Made by a program: the position numbers and the translations under genes
Shown here: positions 22,328-22,721 of the stretch, piece after piece
Numbering within the stretch: position 1 is the first letter of the stretch
How the letters are laid out: every line of letters begins with the position of its first letter
Assembly: GCA_034428455.1 (NCBI GenBank)
Contig: DAOUHZ010000142.1
Coordinates: 1-22,721 of the forward strand
Source of the DNA: Bin87 sp034428455
Lineage (GTDB): Bacteria > Chloroflexota > Dehalococcoidia > Lucifugimonadales > UBA3495
Direction of reading: 5' to 3'
Length of the DNA: 22,721 nt
The notes under the pieces: model-generated
The model's database searches: none
Told to the model about the DNA's origin: nothing
What the model saw: the letters and a program-made list of their open reading frames with translations, nothing else

Positions 22328-22374
22328 GTCATCGGGAAGAGCGCCTTATGGGGCAGACTGATTGTCCTGGCGAG

Positions 22375-22396
22375 ATTGCCACGCTGCGCTCGCAAT
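22375..22396. repeat. Short palindromic intergenic repeat (ATTGC...GCAAT)
   Basis: The wording GAGATTGCCACGCTGCGCTC followed by GCAATGACA (22372-22400) is a third dispersed repeat type known from many bacterial genomes. The outer arms ATTGC (22375-22379) and GCAAT (22392-22396) pair, with an imperfect inner stem. It sits in the 73-base gap between the acyl-CoA synthetase and TrpF-like genes. Confidence 0.75.
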
Positions 22397-22400
22397 GACA

Positions 22401-22721
22401 CTACCCGGCCAGGCCCAGTTGTTCCGCAGCCATTTGTCGGAGCAGGTACTTCTGCACCTTGCCGCTGGAGGTCATGGGATAGTCGTCCATGACGACGAGG
22501 TGACGCGGTATCTTGAAGCTGGCCATTTTGCCGCGACAGAAACCGTCCAGATCCGCGTCGGTGATTGCCTGGCCCGGCTCGACGACCACGCAGGCGCAGG
22601 CGACCTCGGTCAGGCGCGGATCGGGCACTCCGATCACCTGCACCCTCACGCGTACCCGGTTTGGCGACTTGGAGGGGTAAAGAGCTGTGGCGGTGGGTCT
22701 GGGGTGGCTAGGTAGTATTCG
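22401..22721 (-). CDS. Acyl-CoA synthetase (AMP-binding family), C-terminal fragment
   Basis: The last ~82 codons encode the C-terminal lid domain of an ANL-superfamily acyl-CoA ligase: VQVIGVPDPRLTEVACACVV, then GKMASFKIPRHLVVMDDYP, and the A10-type catalytic loop MTSSGKVQKYLLR, with the adenylation lysine at GKVQK. The frame stays open to the right edge, but upstream of about 22650 the translation (PSHPRPTATALYPSKSPNR) does not look like the expected lid-domain start. The gene is therefore either broken there or the last 70 bases are foreign or misassembled. It would activate a fatty or aryl acid to its CoA ester, consistent with the acyl-CoA genes at 8128-10081. Confidence 0.75.
   Translation of the reverse strand, partial: RILPSHPRPTATALYPSKSPNRVRVRVQVIGVPDPRLTEVACACVVVEPGQAITDADLDGFCRGKMASFKIPRHLVVMDDYPMTSSGKVQKYLLRQMAAEQLGLAG
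22650..22721. other. Terminal 72 bases of uncertain origin
   Basis: These bases neither continue the acyl-CoA synthetase family sequence nor match anything else I recognise, on either strand. They may be the edge of an inserted element or an assembly artefact at a contig end. Confidence 0.4.

Overview
The window is bacterial, GC-rich (clearly above 60% by eye) and almost fully coding. The gene mix fits a heterotrophic Chloroflexota-like bacterium of the Dehalococcoidia/SAR202 or sponge-associated kind: an LLM-class flavin/F420 oxidoreductase, a phosphotriesterase-like amidohydrolase, an HpcH/HpaI aldolase, acyl-CoA and SDR catabolic genes, several toxin-antitoxin pairs and coiled-coil nuclease-like proteins. 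Frequent GTG/TTG starts and apparent leaderless TATAAT promoters also fit. This taxonomic call is inference from gene content, not from a marker phylogeny.

Layout. (1) 1-1314, minus strand: the N-terminus of a TPP-dependent enzyme preceded by an FMN alpha-hydroxy-acid oxidase, a pair that resembles an oxidise-then-decarboxylate route for 2-hydroxy acids. (2) 1505-1885: the RNase P RNA gene rnpB with its promoter. (3) 1948-7200, plus strand: HpcH/HpaI aldolase, a stand-alone SbcD-type nuclease subunit coupled to a P1-family Ntn peptidase, then a DUF2520 dehydrogenase (PanG-like candidate ketopantoate reductase) directly before panB, and a small two-helix membrane protein. (4) 7228-10618, plus strand: SDR, acyl-CoA dehydrogenase, an enoyl-CoA-hydratase-fold protein lacking both catalytic glutamates, and a DinB-fold protein. 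(5) 10637-13002: a visibly less GC-rich accessory block with an SF2 helicase carrying zinc ribbons and TPR-like repeats, then a VapBC-type pair whose toxin has no normal start codon. (6) 13057-14241: an iron-ADH-fold enzyme that has lost most metal ligands. It converges with, and overlaps, the minus-strand genes.

(7) 14235-22721, all minus strand. Read 5' to 3' from the right, this holds the C-terminus of an acyl-CoA synthetase (its homology breaks near 22650), a TrpF-like TIM-barrel protein, a HigBA toxin-antitoxin pair, and a 3' remnant of a second copy of the TrpF-like gene. Then come a tightly overlapping three-gene operon (dual-OB protein, DUF488, DUF488), a phosphotriesterase-like hydrolase, an LLM oxidoreductase, an S9 prolyl-oligopeptidase-like peptidase and a coiled-coil nuclease-like protein.

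The most interesting parts are the dual-OB/DUF488/DUF488 operon, which sits directly behind a HigBA module flanked by a duplicated gene end; the PanG-panB pair; and the VapC toxin with a missing start. Three different families of short palindromic repeats lie in the gaps between minus-strand genes. I saw no tRNA, CRISPR array, integrase or transposase.
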